Assembly (NCBI RefSeq): GCF_045866565.1
Contig: NZ_BAAFZV010000003.1
Span: 248,001-312,000 of the forward strand
Length of the DNA: 64,000 nt
From: Cognatilysobacter claricitrinus
GTDB lineage: Bacteria > Pseudomonadota > Gammaproteobacteria > Xanthomonadales > Xanthomonadaceae
Reading direction: 5' to 3'
Below are positions 18,245 through 27,036 of the stretch, one piece after another. The notes under the pieces were generated by a model, which was given only the letters and a program-made list of their open reading frames with translations, had not been told where the DNA came from and ran no database searches. The translations under genes were made by a program, and so were the position numbers. The first letter of the stretch is position 1; the number at the start of each line of letters is the position of its first letter.

Positions 18245-19042
18245 TCAGGCGATCGGGGTGACGTCGTCGCCGATCGCGATGGGGCCGGTACCGCGCGGAA
18301 TCAGGTTCATCCCGAACGCGACGCCCTTCGGCGTGCGTCGATAGGTCAGCAGCGTACGCAACGGTTCGCCCGCGGGATCGCGCGTCATCGTCGCGGGATC
18401 GATCGTGGTGAACACGCAACGTATGCACGTCTTCACCGCGTCGAATTCAATGCCGCCGATGCGCACGCGTCGCCAGTCATCCTCGGCATGCGGCGCAACT
18501 CCAGCGACGACGATGTTCGGGCGGAAGCGCGCCATCGGCACGGGCGAGGGCAGGCGTGCATTGAGGCCGTCGAGCGCCGCCTGCGAGATCACCAGCAGCG
18601 GATAGCCATCGGCGAAGCTGACTTCGTCGCCCGCAGTCGCGTGGTCCGGGTCGACCGGTCGATGCACGCTGTCGTCCATGTGCACGAGCCGCGCGGGAAT
18701 GCCGAGGTAGCTCGACAGCCATGCCGCCACGTCGTCGCCTGCATCGACGGCTTCGACGCGGTCGTCCCAGATGACGACGCTACGGCGCGTTGCGTTCGGC
18801 GCCGGAGAATCGACGCGGATCGGCGGCGCGTCGTTCGCCGACAGCGCGATGCCGCGTGCATCAGGCAATGCGCGGATGCCCACCAGTCGCGGGTGCTTGC
18901 GTGCGGTCAGGAAGTGGCCATCCGCGTCGACGGCCAGCCAGCGGCGATCACCGGCGGGGCCGCGCGGCGTGATGTCGAGCGCGTCGACCGCCAACGGCGC
19001 GCATGACTTCAGCGGGTACAGGTGCAGCGAGGCGACGTGCAT
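18245..19042 (-). CDS. MOSC domain protein (YcbX-like, N-terminal beta barrel plus MOSC)
   Basis: 265 residues. The N-terminal MOSC_N beta barrel (SLHLYPLKSC opening, GDRRWLAVDADGHFLTARKHPRL) is followed by a MOSC domain with the molybdenum cofactor-ligand Cys in CIRCVFTTIDP near residue 215. YcbX-like proteins reduce N-hydroxylated bases with the Moco and an electron donor. This one lacks the C-terminal 2Fe-2S ferredoxin domain of E. coli YcbX, as many short homologues do, so it needs an external electron donor. Confidence 0.9.
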   Translation of the reverse strand: MHVASLHLYPLKSCAPLAVDALDITPRGPAGDRRWLAVDADGHFLTARKHPRLVGIRALPDARGIALSANDAPPIRVDSPAPNATRRSVVIWDDRVEAVDAGDDVAAWLSSYLGIPARLVHMDDSVHRPVDPDHATAGDEVSFADGYPLLVISQAALDGLNARLPSPVPMARFRPNIVVAGVAPHAEDDWRRVRIGGIEFDAVKTCIRCVFTTIDPATMTRDPAGEPLRTLLTYRRTPKGVAFGMNLIPRGTGPIAIGDDVTPIA

Positions 19043-19089
19043 TCGAGGTGGTGGCTCCGGTCAGGCCACCATTATCGCCATGCGCGGCG

Positions 19090-20349
19090 TCAGGCCGGGC
19101 GGCCGAGCTTCTCGCGCTGCATCCGCTCCAGTTCGATCTGCTCGCGCTTTTCCTGTTGCTTGCGCAACTCCTCGCGACGGATCGTTTCGGCTTCTTCGGC
19201 GCTCGGTGCGGCGTGCAGCGACAACGACAGCGCGGCGGCATTCGCCGGTTCGCCACGCTGGCTCTTGAGCTTGATGTTCAGTCGCAGCTCGTTCGCCGAA
19301 TCCGCATTGCGGATCGCCTCGTCGTAGCTGATCAGGCCGTCGTTGTAGAGCTCGAACAGCGCCCAGTCGAACGTGCGCATGCCAAGCTCGCGCGACTTGT
19401 TCATGATCCCCTTGAGCTCGTTGAACTCGCCCTTGAAGATCTTCTCGGCGATGGTCGGCGTGTTGATCAGGATCTCGATCGCCGCCGCGCGGCCCTTGCC
19501 GTCCTCCGTGCGCACCAGTCGCTGCGAGACGATCGCGCGCAGGTTGGCGGACAGATCCATCAGTAGCTGCGTGCGGCGTTCTTCCGGGAAGAAGTTGATG
19601 ATGCGTTCCATCGTCTGCGACGCGCTGTTGGCGTGCAGCGTGGACAGGCAGAGATGGCCGGTTTCGGCGAACGCGATCGCGTGCTCCATCGTCTCGGCGT
19701 CGCGGATCTCGCCGATTAGGATCACGTCCGGTGCCTGCCGCAGCGTGTTCTTCAGCGCGTGGTGCCAGCTATGCGTGTCGACGCCGACCTCGCGGTGCGT
19801 GACCAGCGATTTCTGCGACGCATGCGCGTACTCGACCGGATCCTCGACCGTGATGATGTGTCCGGCCGTGGTGCGGTTGCGGTGGTCGAGCATCGCCGCG
19901 AGCGAGGTTGACTTGCCCGAGCCGGTGCCGCCGACCAGCAGGATCAGCCCTCGCTTGGCGAGCACCAGATCCTTGAGCACGTCGGGCAGGCGCAGCTTCT
20001 CGAAATTCGGGATTTCCGCGGCGATCGTGCGCAGCACCATGCCGACGTGGCCCTGCTGCATGAACACGTTGACGCGAAAACGCGAGACGCCGGGCACGAC
20101 GATCGCGAAGTTGCACTCGAATTCGGTCGCGAATTCGGCGCGCTGCTTCTCGTTCATGAGCGAACGCGCCAGCTGCTGGGTGACGGCGCCGGTGAGCTTC
20201 TGCGGGCTCAGCGGCGTCATCTGCCCGTGCGCCTTCATGCTCGGCGGGAAATCGTGCGCGATGAACAGGTCCGAGCCGCCGGCGTTCGCCATGGCGGCCA
20301 GGAGCTTGTGCATGTAATCGCGAGCCTGGTCGTCGGTGAGCTGGGTCAT
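19090..20349 (-). CDS. pilU: Type IV pilus retraction ATPase PilU
   Basis: 419 residues of the PilT/PilU secretion ATPase family: N-terminal PAS-like domain, Walker A GGTGSGKST near 142-150, Asp box (VEDPVEYAH), Walker B (LIGEIRDAET) and His box (HLCLSTLHANSA). The long C-terminal tail ending in the Glu/Arg-rich EELRKQQEKREQ is typical of PilU rather than PilT, which is shorter. PilU assists PilT in retracting pili for twitching motility and DNA uptake. No pilT gene is next to it, whereas the two are commonly paired; the start ATG (20347-20349) fits the family. Confidence 0.9.
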   Translation of the reverse strand: MTQLTDDQARDYMHKLLAAMANAGGSDLFIAHDFPPSMKAHGQMTPLSPQKLTGAVTQQLARSLMNEKQRAEFATEFECNFAIVVPGVSRFRVNVFMQQGHVGMVLRTIAAEIPNFEKLRLPDVLKDLVLAKRGLILLVGGTGSGKSTSLAAMLDHRNRTTAGHIITVEDPVEYAHASQKSLVTHREVGVDTHSWHHALKNTLRQAPDVILIGEIRDAETMEHAIAFAETGHLCLSTLHANSASQTMERIINFFPEERRTQLLMDLSANLRAIVSQRLVRTEDGKGRAAAIEILINTPTIAEKIFKGEFNELKGIMNKSRELGMRTFDWALFELYNDGLISYDEAIRNADSANELRLNIKLKSQRGEPANAAALSLSLHAAPSAEEAETIRREELRKQQEKREQIELERMQREKLGRPA

Positions 20350-20458
20350 GCGCGGCGATCGGGGGAGACCCCTGCGATATCGGCCGCGCGCGCCGACGAT
20401 GAACAGCGTGAACCGTGCGCCGCGTGGCGATCCGGAGATCGCACACGGTTCCGCGGCC

Positions 20459-20725
20459 TCAGCCGGCGTCGGCGTCCGACGTGGCGTCGGGCAGCAGCGC
20501 GAACGGTTCGACGCTGCCGCGAAGCTTCAGCGTCATCGGCTGGCCACGGCGGTCGCGCGCCTTGCCGGCGGCGACGCGGATCCAGCCCTCGCTCACGCAG
20601 TACTCCTCGACGTCAGTGCGCTCCTTGCCGTTGAAGCGGATGCCGATGCCGCGCTCGAGCAGGGCGGCGTCGTGGAAGGGGCTGCGCGGGTCGGTGGCGA
20701 GGCGGTCGGGAAACGTGTCGGTCAT
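20459..20725 (-). CDS. DUF3297 family protein
   Basis: 88 residues, soluble, with the conserved DUF3297 pattern LATDPRSPFHDAALLERGIG and FNGKERTDVEEYC. Function of the family is unknown. It lies in the same direction as pilU with about 110 bp between them. Confidence 0.85.
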   Translation of the reverse strand: MTDTFPDRLATDPRSPFHDAALLERGIGIRFNGKERTDVEEYCVSEGWIRVAAGKARDRRGQPMTLKLRGSVEPFALLPDATSDADAG

Positions 20726-20822
20726 GGTCGATGGGGCCGGGTGAATCGGGCCGGCATTATCGCAGCCGACCGTGACCTACCGCCCGTGCGGCCGCTGATC
20801 GCTTGCCGCTAGGCTCGGGCGT

Positions 20823-21254
20823 ATGAACGAGACGCCGCCCTACACGCTCCGGTTCGAGCCGCGCGAGCACTACCTGTTCGCCCGCGTCGACGGGCCCGAG
20901 GACACGTTCGAGGTGTCGATCGCCTACTGGACGGAGATCGAGGCCGAGTGCCGCGCGCGCGGCGTCCGCCGGCTGCTGGTGGTCGAGGCGCTGGCCGGCA
21001 ATGCGGTGCCCGCGGAGATGGCCGACGTCGTGGACGCCCTGATCGGCATGGGTTTCCGCGACATGCGGGTGGCCTACGTGGACGCGACCGAGGACGCCGG
21101 CCTGCTGGTCGCGGCCGAGGCGCGTGCGGTCAATGCGGGGCTGGTCGGGCGGGTGTTCCGCGACGAAGCCGGAGCCGAGCGCTGGCTGCTGGCCGATCCG
21201 CAGCTGGACGAAGCGGCGGCGCCGTCGGTCGCACTGCCGCTGCCTCCCGCCTGA
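20823..21254 (+). CDS. Conserved protein, possibly SpoIIAA/STAS-like fold
   Basis: 143 residues, acidic and soluble. The alternation of strands and helices (YLFARVDGPEDTFEVSIAYW, RLLVVEALAGNAVP, DMRVAYVDATEDAG) resembles the SpoIIAA-like group, but this is inference from pattern only. Translation probably starts at ATG 20823; a TAGGCT hexamer at 20810-20815 lies only 7 bp upstream, too close for a normal leader. Function unknown. Confidence 0.7.
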   Translation: MNETPPYTLRFEPREHYLFARVDGPEDTFEVSIAYWTEIEAECRARGVRRLLVVEALAGNAVPAEMADVVDALIGMGFRDMRVAYVDATEDAGLLVAAEARAVNAGLVGRVFRDEAGAERWLLADPQLDEAAAPSVALPLPPA

Positions 21255-21272
21255 AGAAGCGACAGACGGACG

Positions 21273-21301
21273 TTGCAATTGGCCGGAACACGCTCTACGG
21301 T
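21273..21301 (+). promoter_or_regulatory. Candidate promoter of the cold-shock gene
   Basis: TTGCAA (21273-21278), 17 bp spacer and TACGGT (21296-21301) form a plausible sigma-70 promoter. It would give a leader of roughly 140 nt before the csp ATG, a length typical of cold-shock genes. The -10 match is weak, so this is a guess. Confidence 0.35.
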
Positions 21302-21317
21302 AGCTCCGCTGCTCCGG

Positions 21318-21339
21318 GGGTCACCGTGACCTGTGACCC
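21318..21339 (+). promoter_or_regulatory. Overlapping inverted repeats in the csp leader
   Basis: GGGTCAC-N8-GTGACCC (21318-21339) is a perfect 7-bp hairpin. A second, mutually exclusive 5-bp hairpin GGTCA-CCG-TGACC (21319-21331) shares its left arm. They lie in the predicted leader of the cold-shock mRNA, where refolding could act as a temperature switch, or they may be a protein operator. Confidence 0.4.
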
Positions 21340-21445
21340 GATGCTGTAGATCGCTGATCCGCTCCATCGTTGCTAGATCACTCCTTGTGAACAGCGCCAT
21401 CGCCGCCCCGTGCGGCACCTTTAGATATGTTCCAGGAGTTACACA

Positions 21446-21652
21446 ATGTCCCGTGAAACCGGCACCGTGAAGTGGTTCAACGACGCCAAGGGCTTCGGCT
21501 TCATCAGCCGCGAGAATGGCGAAGACGTCTTCGTGCATTTCCGCGCGATCCAGACCCAGGGCTTCAAGTCGCTGAAGGAAGGCCAGAAGGTCTCCTTCAC
21601 CGTGACCCAGGGTCAGAAGGGCCTGCAGGCCGAGGCCGTTCAGCCGGAGTAA
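21446..21652 (+). CDS. Cold-shock protein (CspA family)
   Basis: 68 residues, one OB-fold cold-shock domain with RNP1 KGFGFI (residues 16-21) and RNP2 VFVHF (28-32). Binds single-stranded RNA and DNA as a chaperone. The ribosome binding site AGGAG (21435-21439) is 6 bp before the ATG. It is monocistronic with a long leader and its own terminator, as usual for csp genes. Confidence 0.97.
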   Translation: MSRETGTVKWFNDAKGFGFISRENGEDVFVHFRAIQTQGFKSLKEGQKVSFTVTQGQKGLQAEAVQPE

Positions 21653-21680
21653 TCCGCGCTGACCCTCTGGTCGCAAATTA

Positions 21681-21710
21681 AAAAGCCCGGCTTCGGCCGG
21701 GCTTTTTTTT
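21681..21710 (+). terminator. Rho-independent terminator of the csp gene
   Basis: Stem GCCCGGC/GCCGGGC with a TTCG tetraloop (21685-21702), extended by A/T pairs, followed by eight T residues (21703-21710). The A-run on the left flank means it may also terminate the opposing minus-strand GAF-GGDEF gene. Confidence 0.95.
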
Positions 21711-21732
21711 GCGCGCGATCGGGAGGCGATGC

Positions 21733-22782
21733 TCAGCGCACCTCGACGCGCGCACCACCCGCGCCGCGCGCCTGCGCCAGTGCATGCTCCGCGCATTCGA
21801 GCGCGTCGCTGCCGCGCTCGCCGGGCTCGACCGTCGCCAGGCCAATGCTGAGCGTGACCGGCACGCCGAACGCCGGATTGCCGGCGAGATCGGACAGCCG
21901 CACGCATTGCGCCACCGCCTGCGTCAGCGGCAGCGGCATCACCATCGCGAATCCGGTGCCGATCCTCGCGACACGGCCCTCGGCCACGTCGCCCGCGCTC
22001 AGCAGCCGGGCGAGTTCGCGCAGGATCCGCTGCGTTTCCTCGCGGCCGTGGATGTCCTCGAACGTGTCGAGTTCGTCGATCTCGATGCGGGCGACCTGCA
22101 GCTCTTCGCCGCCGCGTGCGGCGATCTCGGCGTCCAGCGCCTCGGCGAACGCGGCGGGGCCGGGGAGCCGGGTCAGCGGGTCGACCACGCCTTTCGGCGC
22201 AGCCTGCGGCGCGTGCGACTGCAACAGCGCCTCGTGACGGACCAGCTGCGAGGCGAACCATTCGCGCTCGCGCAGGTGCAGCTTCAACAGCCGGCTCGCG
22301 CGGCGCAGTTCGATCATCCGCGCGACCTGGCGCGCCAGCGCCTGCAGCACCTCGATCTGCGGTTGCGTCAGCGTGCGCGGCTCGCGATCCAGTACGCAGA
22401 CCGTACCGACCGGCATGCCGCCCGCCTCGATCGGCGCACCCGCATAGAAGCGATAGCCCTTCTCGGTGACCAATGGGTTGTCGGAAAAGCGGGGATCAGC
22501 GGTGGCGTCTTCGACGACCAGCGGGTCGCCCGGGTCGAGGATGGCGTGCGCGCAGAACGAGATTTCGCGCGGGGTTTCGGCGTCATCGATGCCGACGCGC
22601 GCCTTGAACCACTGGCGGTCCGCATCGACCAGCGAGATGGTCGCGGTCGGCGCGCGGCAGACCGTCGCGGCGATGCGCACGATGTCGTCGTAGTCGTCTT
22701 CCGGCGCGGTGTCGAGGATGCCGAGCGCTTCGAGCAGCGTCTGGCGGGACATTTCGTTGGCGGGCAGGGCGGCGGCAGGCAT
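21733..22782 (-). CDS. GAF-domain protein with degenerate GGDEF domain
   Basis: 349 residues. A GAF domain (about residues 25-165, with DRQWFKARVGID, FCAHAIL and VVEDATADPRF) is followed by a GGDEF-type domain (about 190-345; LTRLPGPAAFAEAL, IDELDTFEDIHG). The catalytic loop reads RIGTGFA instead of RLGGDEF and the RxxD inhibitory site is also missing. It therefore should not make c-di-GMP; GTP binding or a regulatory role is possible. No signal peptide or membrane helix: a cytoplasmic sensor. Convergent with csp. Confidence 0.88.
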   Translation of the reverse strand: MPAAALPANEMSRQTLLEALGILDTAPEDDYDDIVRIAATVCRAPTATISLVDADRQWFKARVGIDDAETPREISFCAHAILDPGDPLVVEDATADPRFSDNPLVTEKGYRFYAGAPIEAGGMPVGTVCVLDREPRTLTQPQIEVLQALARQVARMIELRRASRLLKLHLREREWFASQLVRHEALLQSHAPQAAPKGVVDPLTRLPGPAAFAEALDAEIAARGGEELQVARIEIDELDTFEDIHGREETQRILRELARLLSAGDVAEGRVARIGTGFAMVMPLPLTQAVAQCVRLSDLAGNPAFGVPVTLSIGLATVEPGERGSDALECAEHALAQARGAGGARVEVR

Positions 22783-22888
22783 GGCGCGTCGGGCAGTGGG
22801 AGTCGCCCCAGCTTAGCGATACGCGCATCACGCGGCATGTGGGGAATTCCCCCGCAAACGCGTGAAGAAAGGTGATGCGCGTCGCGCT

Positions 22889-25003
22889 TCAGCCCGCGCC
22901 GTCGTCCGTGCGCACCGCATTGCCGCCGGCGTGTTTGGCCGCGTACATGCGGCGGTCCGCCTGCGCGATCAGTTCGTCGGCGGTCATCGTGCCGGCCATC
23001 TGCACGACCACGCCGACGCTGGCCGACACGCCGACCGACGCCGGTCCGACATCGACCGGCAGTGCGAGCGCATGCCGCACCTTCTCGGCGACGCGGCGCG
23101 CGTGCGTCGCCGGATCGCGCACGTTCTCGAGCACGATGACGAATTCGTCGCCGCCGAGCCGCGCGACGATGTCGGTCTTGCGCACCGCCGCCACCAGCCG
23201 GCGCGCGCATTCGCGCAGCAGTGCGTCGCCGGCGTCGTGCCCCAGCGTGTCGTTGACCTGCTTGAAGCGGTCGAGGTCGACGAACATCACCACGATCGCG
23301 CCTTCGTGCCGCGCGCTGCGGTCGATCGATCGCGGCAGGCGTTCCATCAGGCCGCGGCGATTCGGCAGCCCGGTCAGCGCATCCTGCCGCGCCTGCTCTT
23401 CGAGCACCGCCATCAGCCGTTCGAGTTCCAGCGTGCGCTCGGCGACCTTCGCTTCGAGGTCCTCGTGCGCGCGCTGCAGCGCCGCTTCGGCGGCCTTGCG
23501 CGCGTCGATGTCCTCGACCACCACGATCAGGTGGACCGGCGTACCGGTGGCATCGCGACGCAGCGAAACGCGCCGGCGTGTCCAAACAGCGCGGCCGTCC
23601 GCACAGCGCAGGCGCGTTTCGATGTCGAAAGAATCGATGTCGCCGGCGAGCAGGCGCGCCATGTCGACCGCATCGGCGTCGCGATCGTCGGGATGCACGA
23701 CGTCGCGCAGCGCAGTGCCGGCGAGCGCGTCGACGTCGCGGCCCAGCAGGTCGGCGAGGCGGCGGTTGATGCGCAGCCAGCGGCCGTCGAGCGTGACGTG
23801 CCCCATGCCGACCGCGGTCTGCTCGAACGCGAGGCGGAAGCGTTCCTCGCTGTCGGCGAGCGCGGCCGATGCGGCCTCGCGTTCGGTGACGTCCTGAACC
23901 AGCGACAGGATCGAACTGACGCGGCCGCTGGAATCGAACAGCGCGGAGTCGAACCATTCGCAGACGCGCACGCGTCCGTCGCGCGCGACCATGCGCACGG
24001 TGTGCACGTTGCGCGACGCGTCGCGCGAGGCGAGGCGTTGCATCGCCGCGTCGACCGACGCGGCGTCGCCGGGATGCAGCAGAGGCGCGGTCGACGGCTC
24101 GCGGCCGAGGATCTCGTCCTCGCGCCAGCCGAACATCTCGCGCGCGCGATGCGACCAGTGCGACACGCGCAGCTGGCGATCCCATTCGATGGTGGCCAGC
24201 GGCGAGTTGTCCGCGTGCAGCTGCAGGCGCGCGAGCGCGCGATCGAGTTCGTGCGTGCGCTGCGCGATTCGGCGTTCGAGCTCGTCGCGATGGCGCAGCA
24301 GCGAATCGCGCGCGCGGACCTGGTCGGTGACGTCACGCGCGGTGCAGTACAGCCGCGCGACGTCGAATTCGCGCACCTGCCATTCGATCCAGCGATAGCC
24401 GCCGTAACGCGAGCGCAGGCGGCCGCGGAACGTCGCATCGGCAAGGCCGCCGCGCACGTCGGCCAGCTGCGCGAGCACGCGATCGCGATCGTCGTCGTGC
24501 ACGAATTCGCCGACGCGGTGACCGAGCAGCTCGCGCGCGGGCCAGCCCAGCGTCGCTTCCCACGCCGGATTCACTTCGACGAGGCGATCACGCGCATCGA
24601 CGAATGCGAGCAGGTCCGGCGTCAGCGCGAAGAAGGCGTCGCGCTCGGCGATCGCGTGCGACTGCGCCGACAGATCTTCCGCATGCACGACGAAGCCGGC
24701 GACGCGGCCGTCGACATCGACCATGCGCAGCAGGTCGAGCACGGGGCGACCGCCGACGTGGTCGGGTTCCAGGCGCAGGCGCGCGCGTCGCCCGGCGAGC
24801 AGATCGTCGAGCGCGGCCGCGTGCAGCGGGCCGGCGAGGCTGCGCAGTGAAGGCAACGCGTCGGCGCCCAGCATCGATCGCAGCGCCGCATTCGCATGCA
24901 GCCAGCGCGCGGAGTTGTCGACGCAGCCGATGCCGAACGGTGCGTCGGCGAACGTGGCCTCGAGCGCAGTGTCGAGCGATCGGTCGAGGGTGGCGCTATT
25001 CAT
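22889..25003 (-). CDS. Multi-PAS diguanylate cyclase
   Basis: 704 residues, cytoplasmic. Four PAS-like sensor modules run from about residue 10 to 525 (an N-terminal FADAPFGIGCVDNSARWLHA, a second at LTPDLLAFVDARDRLVEVNP, a third at NSPLATIEWDRQLRVSHWS and a fourth at RLAFEQTAVGMGHVTLDG). A short coiled coil leads to the GGDEF domain with intact RLGGDEF and an I-site RKTD five residues before it. An active c-di-GMP cyclase with product inhibition is expected. The start at 25001-25003 is preferred; a start 16 codons upstream would add a Cys-rich stretch foreign to the family. Confidence 0.9.
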   Translation of the reverse strand: MNSATLDRSLDTALEATFADAPFGIGCVDNSARWLHANAALRSMLGADALPSLRSLAGPLHAAALDDLLAGRRARLRLEPDHVGGRPVLDLLRMVDVDGRVAGFVVHAEDLSAQSHAIAERDAFFALTPDLLAFVDARDRLVEVNPAWEATLGWPARELLGHRVGEFVHDDDRDRVLAQLADVRGGLADATFRGRLRSRYGGYRWIEWQVREFDVARLYCTARDVTDQVRARDSLLRHRDELERRIAQRTHELDRALARLQLHADNSPLATIEWDRQLRVSHWSHRAREMFGWREDEILGREPSTAPLLHPGDAASVDAAMQRLASRDASRNVHTVRMVARDGRVRVCEWFDSALFDSSGRVSSILSLVQDVTEREAASAALADSEERFRLAFEQTAVGMGHVTLDGRWLRINRRLADLLGRDVDALAGTALRDVVHPDDRDADAVDMARLLAGDIDSFDIETRLRCADGRAVWTRRRVSLRRDATGTPVHLIVVVEDIDARKAAEAALQRAHEDLEAKVAERTLELERLMAVLEEQARQDALTGLPNRRGLMERLPRSIDRSARHEGAIVVMFVDLDRFKQVNDTLGHDAGDALLRECARRLVAAVRKTDIVARLGGDEFVIVLENVRDPATHARRVAEKVRHALALPVDVGPASVGVSASVGVVVQMAGTMTADELIAQADRRMYAAKHAGGNAVRTDDGAG

Positions 25004-25198
25004 GGCGCCGATTGCTGCGCGGCAACACGCGCAGGCGTCGCAGGCATGCATGAGCCGCGTGCGGCGCGGCCGCGAAGCGCGGCGAAGACGCCCCGATGTC
25101 GTGTGGTTCGCATGGTTCGGCCGGCGTGGAATTCAGGGCACGGGCGCCCGGGCGGCGCTCAGGGTGGAGCGCACGGGGCCCAAGATCAAGCGCGGGCC

Positions 25199-25810
25199 TC
25201 AGTCGGCGTCGACCTCGAGGTTGAGCACGCGGTCGACCAGGCGGGTGATGTGGCGCAGCTGGTCGTCGAACGCGGGCGCGCTGACTTCGCGATCGGGCCG
25301 GCGCAGCGGGGTCAGGCTTGCGCGGATTTCGCAGGCGAGCGCGACAAGCTGTTCGCCCTGCGCGCGCACGCGGTCCCGCTCCGCCTTCGCTACGCGGTAT
25401 TGCTCGGTGACGTCGACGAGCAGGTCGAGTCCACCGACGACCTCGCCGTTGTCGTCGATCAGCGGGCTTGCATAGCTCAGCGCGTGGCGACGACTGCCAT
25501 CGGGACGCGCGAGCTGCACGCGACGACCGTGATGCGCCACGCCGTCGGCCACCGCGCGCGCGAGTGGCGATGCGTTGTGCGGCATCGGCCGGCCTTCTTC
25601 GTCGAACAGTTGCACCGCACCGCTCCAGCGCGGCGTGTCGTCATCGCGCGTCGGTTGGCAGCCCCAAAGCGCAACCGCTTTAGGCGTGCAATGGGTAATG
25701 CGACCGCGTGCGTCGCAGACGCAGGCGCCGGCGGGCAGGAGATCGAGCATCGGATGCAGGTGCACGAGCGCGCCGCGCGTCGCGTGGGATCCTTGAACCT
25801 GCATGTGCAT
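25199..25810 (-). CDS. Stand-alone PAS domain protein
   Basis: 203 residues: one PAS domain (about 18-137, with LLPAGACVCDARGRITHCTP and GGLDLLVDVTEQYR) and a C-terminal helical tail that stops before any kinase or GGDEF motif (LACEIRASLTPLRRP). The tail resembles the beginning of a histidine-kinase-like dimerisation helix without a phospho-His. Possibly a sensor that works through a partner, or a remnant of a longer kinase. It lies just upstream of the multi-PAS cyclase on the same strand. Confidence 0.75.
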   Translation of the reverse strand: MHMQVQGSHATRGALVHLHPMLDLLPAGACVCDARGRITHCTPKAVALWGCQPTRDDDTPRWSGAVQLFDEEGRPMPHNASPLARAVADGVAHHGRRVQLARPDGSRRHALSYASPLIDDNGEVVGGLDLLVDVTEQYRVAKAERDRVRAQGEQLVALACEIRASLTPLRRPDREVSAPAFDDQLRHITRLVDRVLNLEVDAD

Positions 25811-25926
25811 TACCCGGAACTCCGCAACGTGAGGGGCCGGCGAAGATTTGCCTAGTTCCGTGAAGCATGCGTCAACGCTGCCTGTTCATTGGCGACGTGT
25901 CTTTTCGCACAGTCGCTTCAACGTGT

Positions 25927-26241
25927 TTACGAACGACGCTCGAGCTCGCTGCGATCGATGTGGCGCACTTCGAGGATCTGGTCGAGGTAGAGATCGACCC
26001 AGCGTGCGTCCTCGGGATGATCGAGCGCCTGCTGCTCGATGCGCACGGTGCCGTTGGTGCCCTCGGCGCCGTCGGGGTCGAAGAACTGCTGCGTGATCGG
26101 CCGCGCGGCGACGGTGCCGGTGAAGACGCGCCCGTCGACGAGGGTAATGCGCACGTGCTCGTCGTTCGGCAGGTCGCAGGCCAGCGCCTGCAGGCGGTCG
26201 ATGTCGGGCTGGCGGGTGTAGACACGGGGAGCGATGCGCAT
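25927..26241 (-). CDS. DUF3247 family protein
   Basis: 104 residues with the conserved block DIDRLQALACDLPNDEHVRI, then GRVFTGTVAARPITQQFFDP and VDLYLDQILEVRHID. DUF3247 is found mainly in Xanthomonadales and its function is unknown; the fold is Sm/PilZ-like beta barrel by appearance only. The ATG at 26239-26241 was chosen as the conserved start; GGAGACCACC precedes it. Confidence 0.85.
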   Translation of the reverse strand: MRIAPRVYTRQPDIDRLQALACDLPNDEHVRITLVDGRVFTGTVAARPITQQFFDPDGAEGTNGTVRIEQQALDHPEDARWVDLYLDQILEVRHIDRSELERRS

Positions 26242-26357
26242 GCGGTGGTCTCCTGGTGGCTGGATGCTCGCTGCCCGCGCGCCAAACCGTGGTGAACGAA
26301 GCGGCTTCACGCCGGCGCGAACAGCCGCTGCGCAGCATCGGCGGCCGGAGGTTCCAC

Positions 26358-27026
26358 ATGCTTCGTTACCTGCTCGTCTTCGCCATCGGCGCGCTGCTCG
26401 GCGCGAACGTCGCGTGGTACTACGCGCGCTCGAACGCCGCGCCATGCCCGACAACTCCAACCGTAGCGGCAACGCCGCCGGCGTCGACTGCATCGGCACC
26501 CGCTCCGACAACGTCGACGCCACCGGCATCGGCCGCAGCCGCACCCGCGCCTGCGCCAGCAGCGACGCCCGCGGTCACCACCACGCCGGCGATCACGTCG
26601 AGCGGCCTGATCATTCCCGTGCAGGGCATCGCGCCCTCGCAGCTGGTCGACACCTACACGCAGAGCCGCGCCGCAGGCCGCCTGCACGAGGCCATCGACA
26701 TCATGGCGCCGGCCGGCACGCCGGTACTCGCCGCGGTGGACGGGCCGGTCGCCAAGCTGTTCACCAGCAAGCTCGGCGGCCTGACCATCTACCAGTTCGA
26801 TCCGGAGGGGCGTCGCGTCTACTACTACGCGCACCTGCAGGGCTATGCCGCCGGGCTCGCCGAAGGGCAGGCGCTGAAGCAGGGGCAGGTGATCGGCTAC
26901 GTCGGCAGCACAGGCGACGCAACCCCGGAAGCGCCGCACCTGCATTTCACGGTCGGCGATCTCGGGCCCGAGAAGCAGTGGTGGAAGTCCACCGCGATCA
27001 ACCCGTATCCGTTGCTCGCGCGCTGA
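26358..27026 (+). CDS. M23 (LytM-like) peptidase-domain membrane protein
   Basis: 222 residues. One N-terminal membrane anchor (LRYLLVFAIGALLGANVAWYY), an Ala/Pro/Thr-rich linker to about residue 80, then an M23 domain. The HxxxD motif appears as HEAIDI, and the closing motif as HLHFTV, so the zinc site looks complete. It probably cleaves peptidoglycan or activates an amidase from the periplasm. The ribosome binding site GGAGG (26347-26351), 6 bp before ATG 26358, decides this start over an in-frame ATG about 100 bp upstream. Confidence 0.88.
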   Translation: MLRYLLVFAIGALLGANVAWYYARSNAAPCPTTPTVAATPPASTASAPAPTTSTPPASAAAAPAPAPAATPAVTTTPAITSSGLIIPVQGIAPSQLVDTYTQSRAAGRLHEAIDIMAPAGTPVLAAVDGPVAKLFTSKLGGLTIYQFDPEGRRVYYYAHLQGYAAGLAEGQALKQGQVIGYVGSTGDATPEAPHLHFTVGDLGPEKQWWKSTAINPYPLLAR

Positions 27027-27036
27027 CTCCCGTGGA

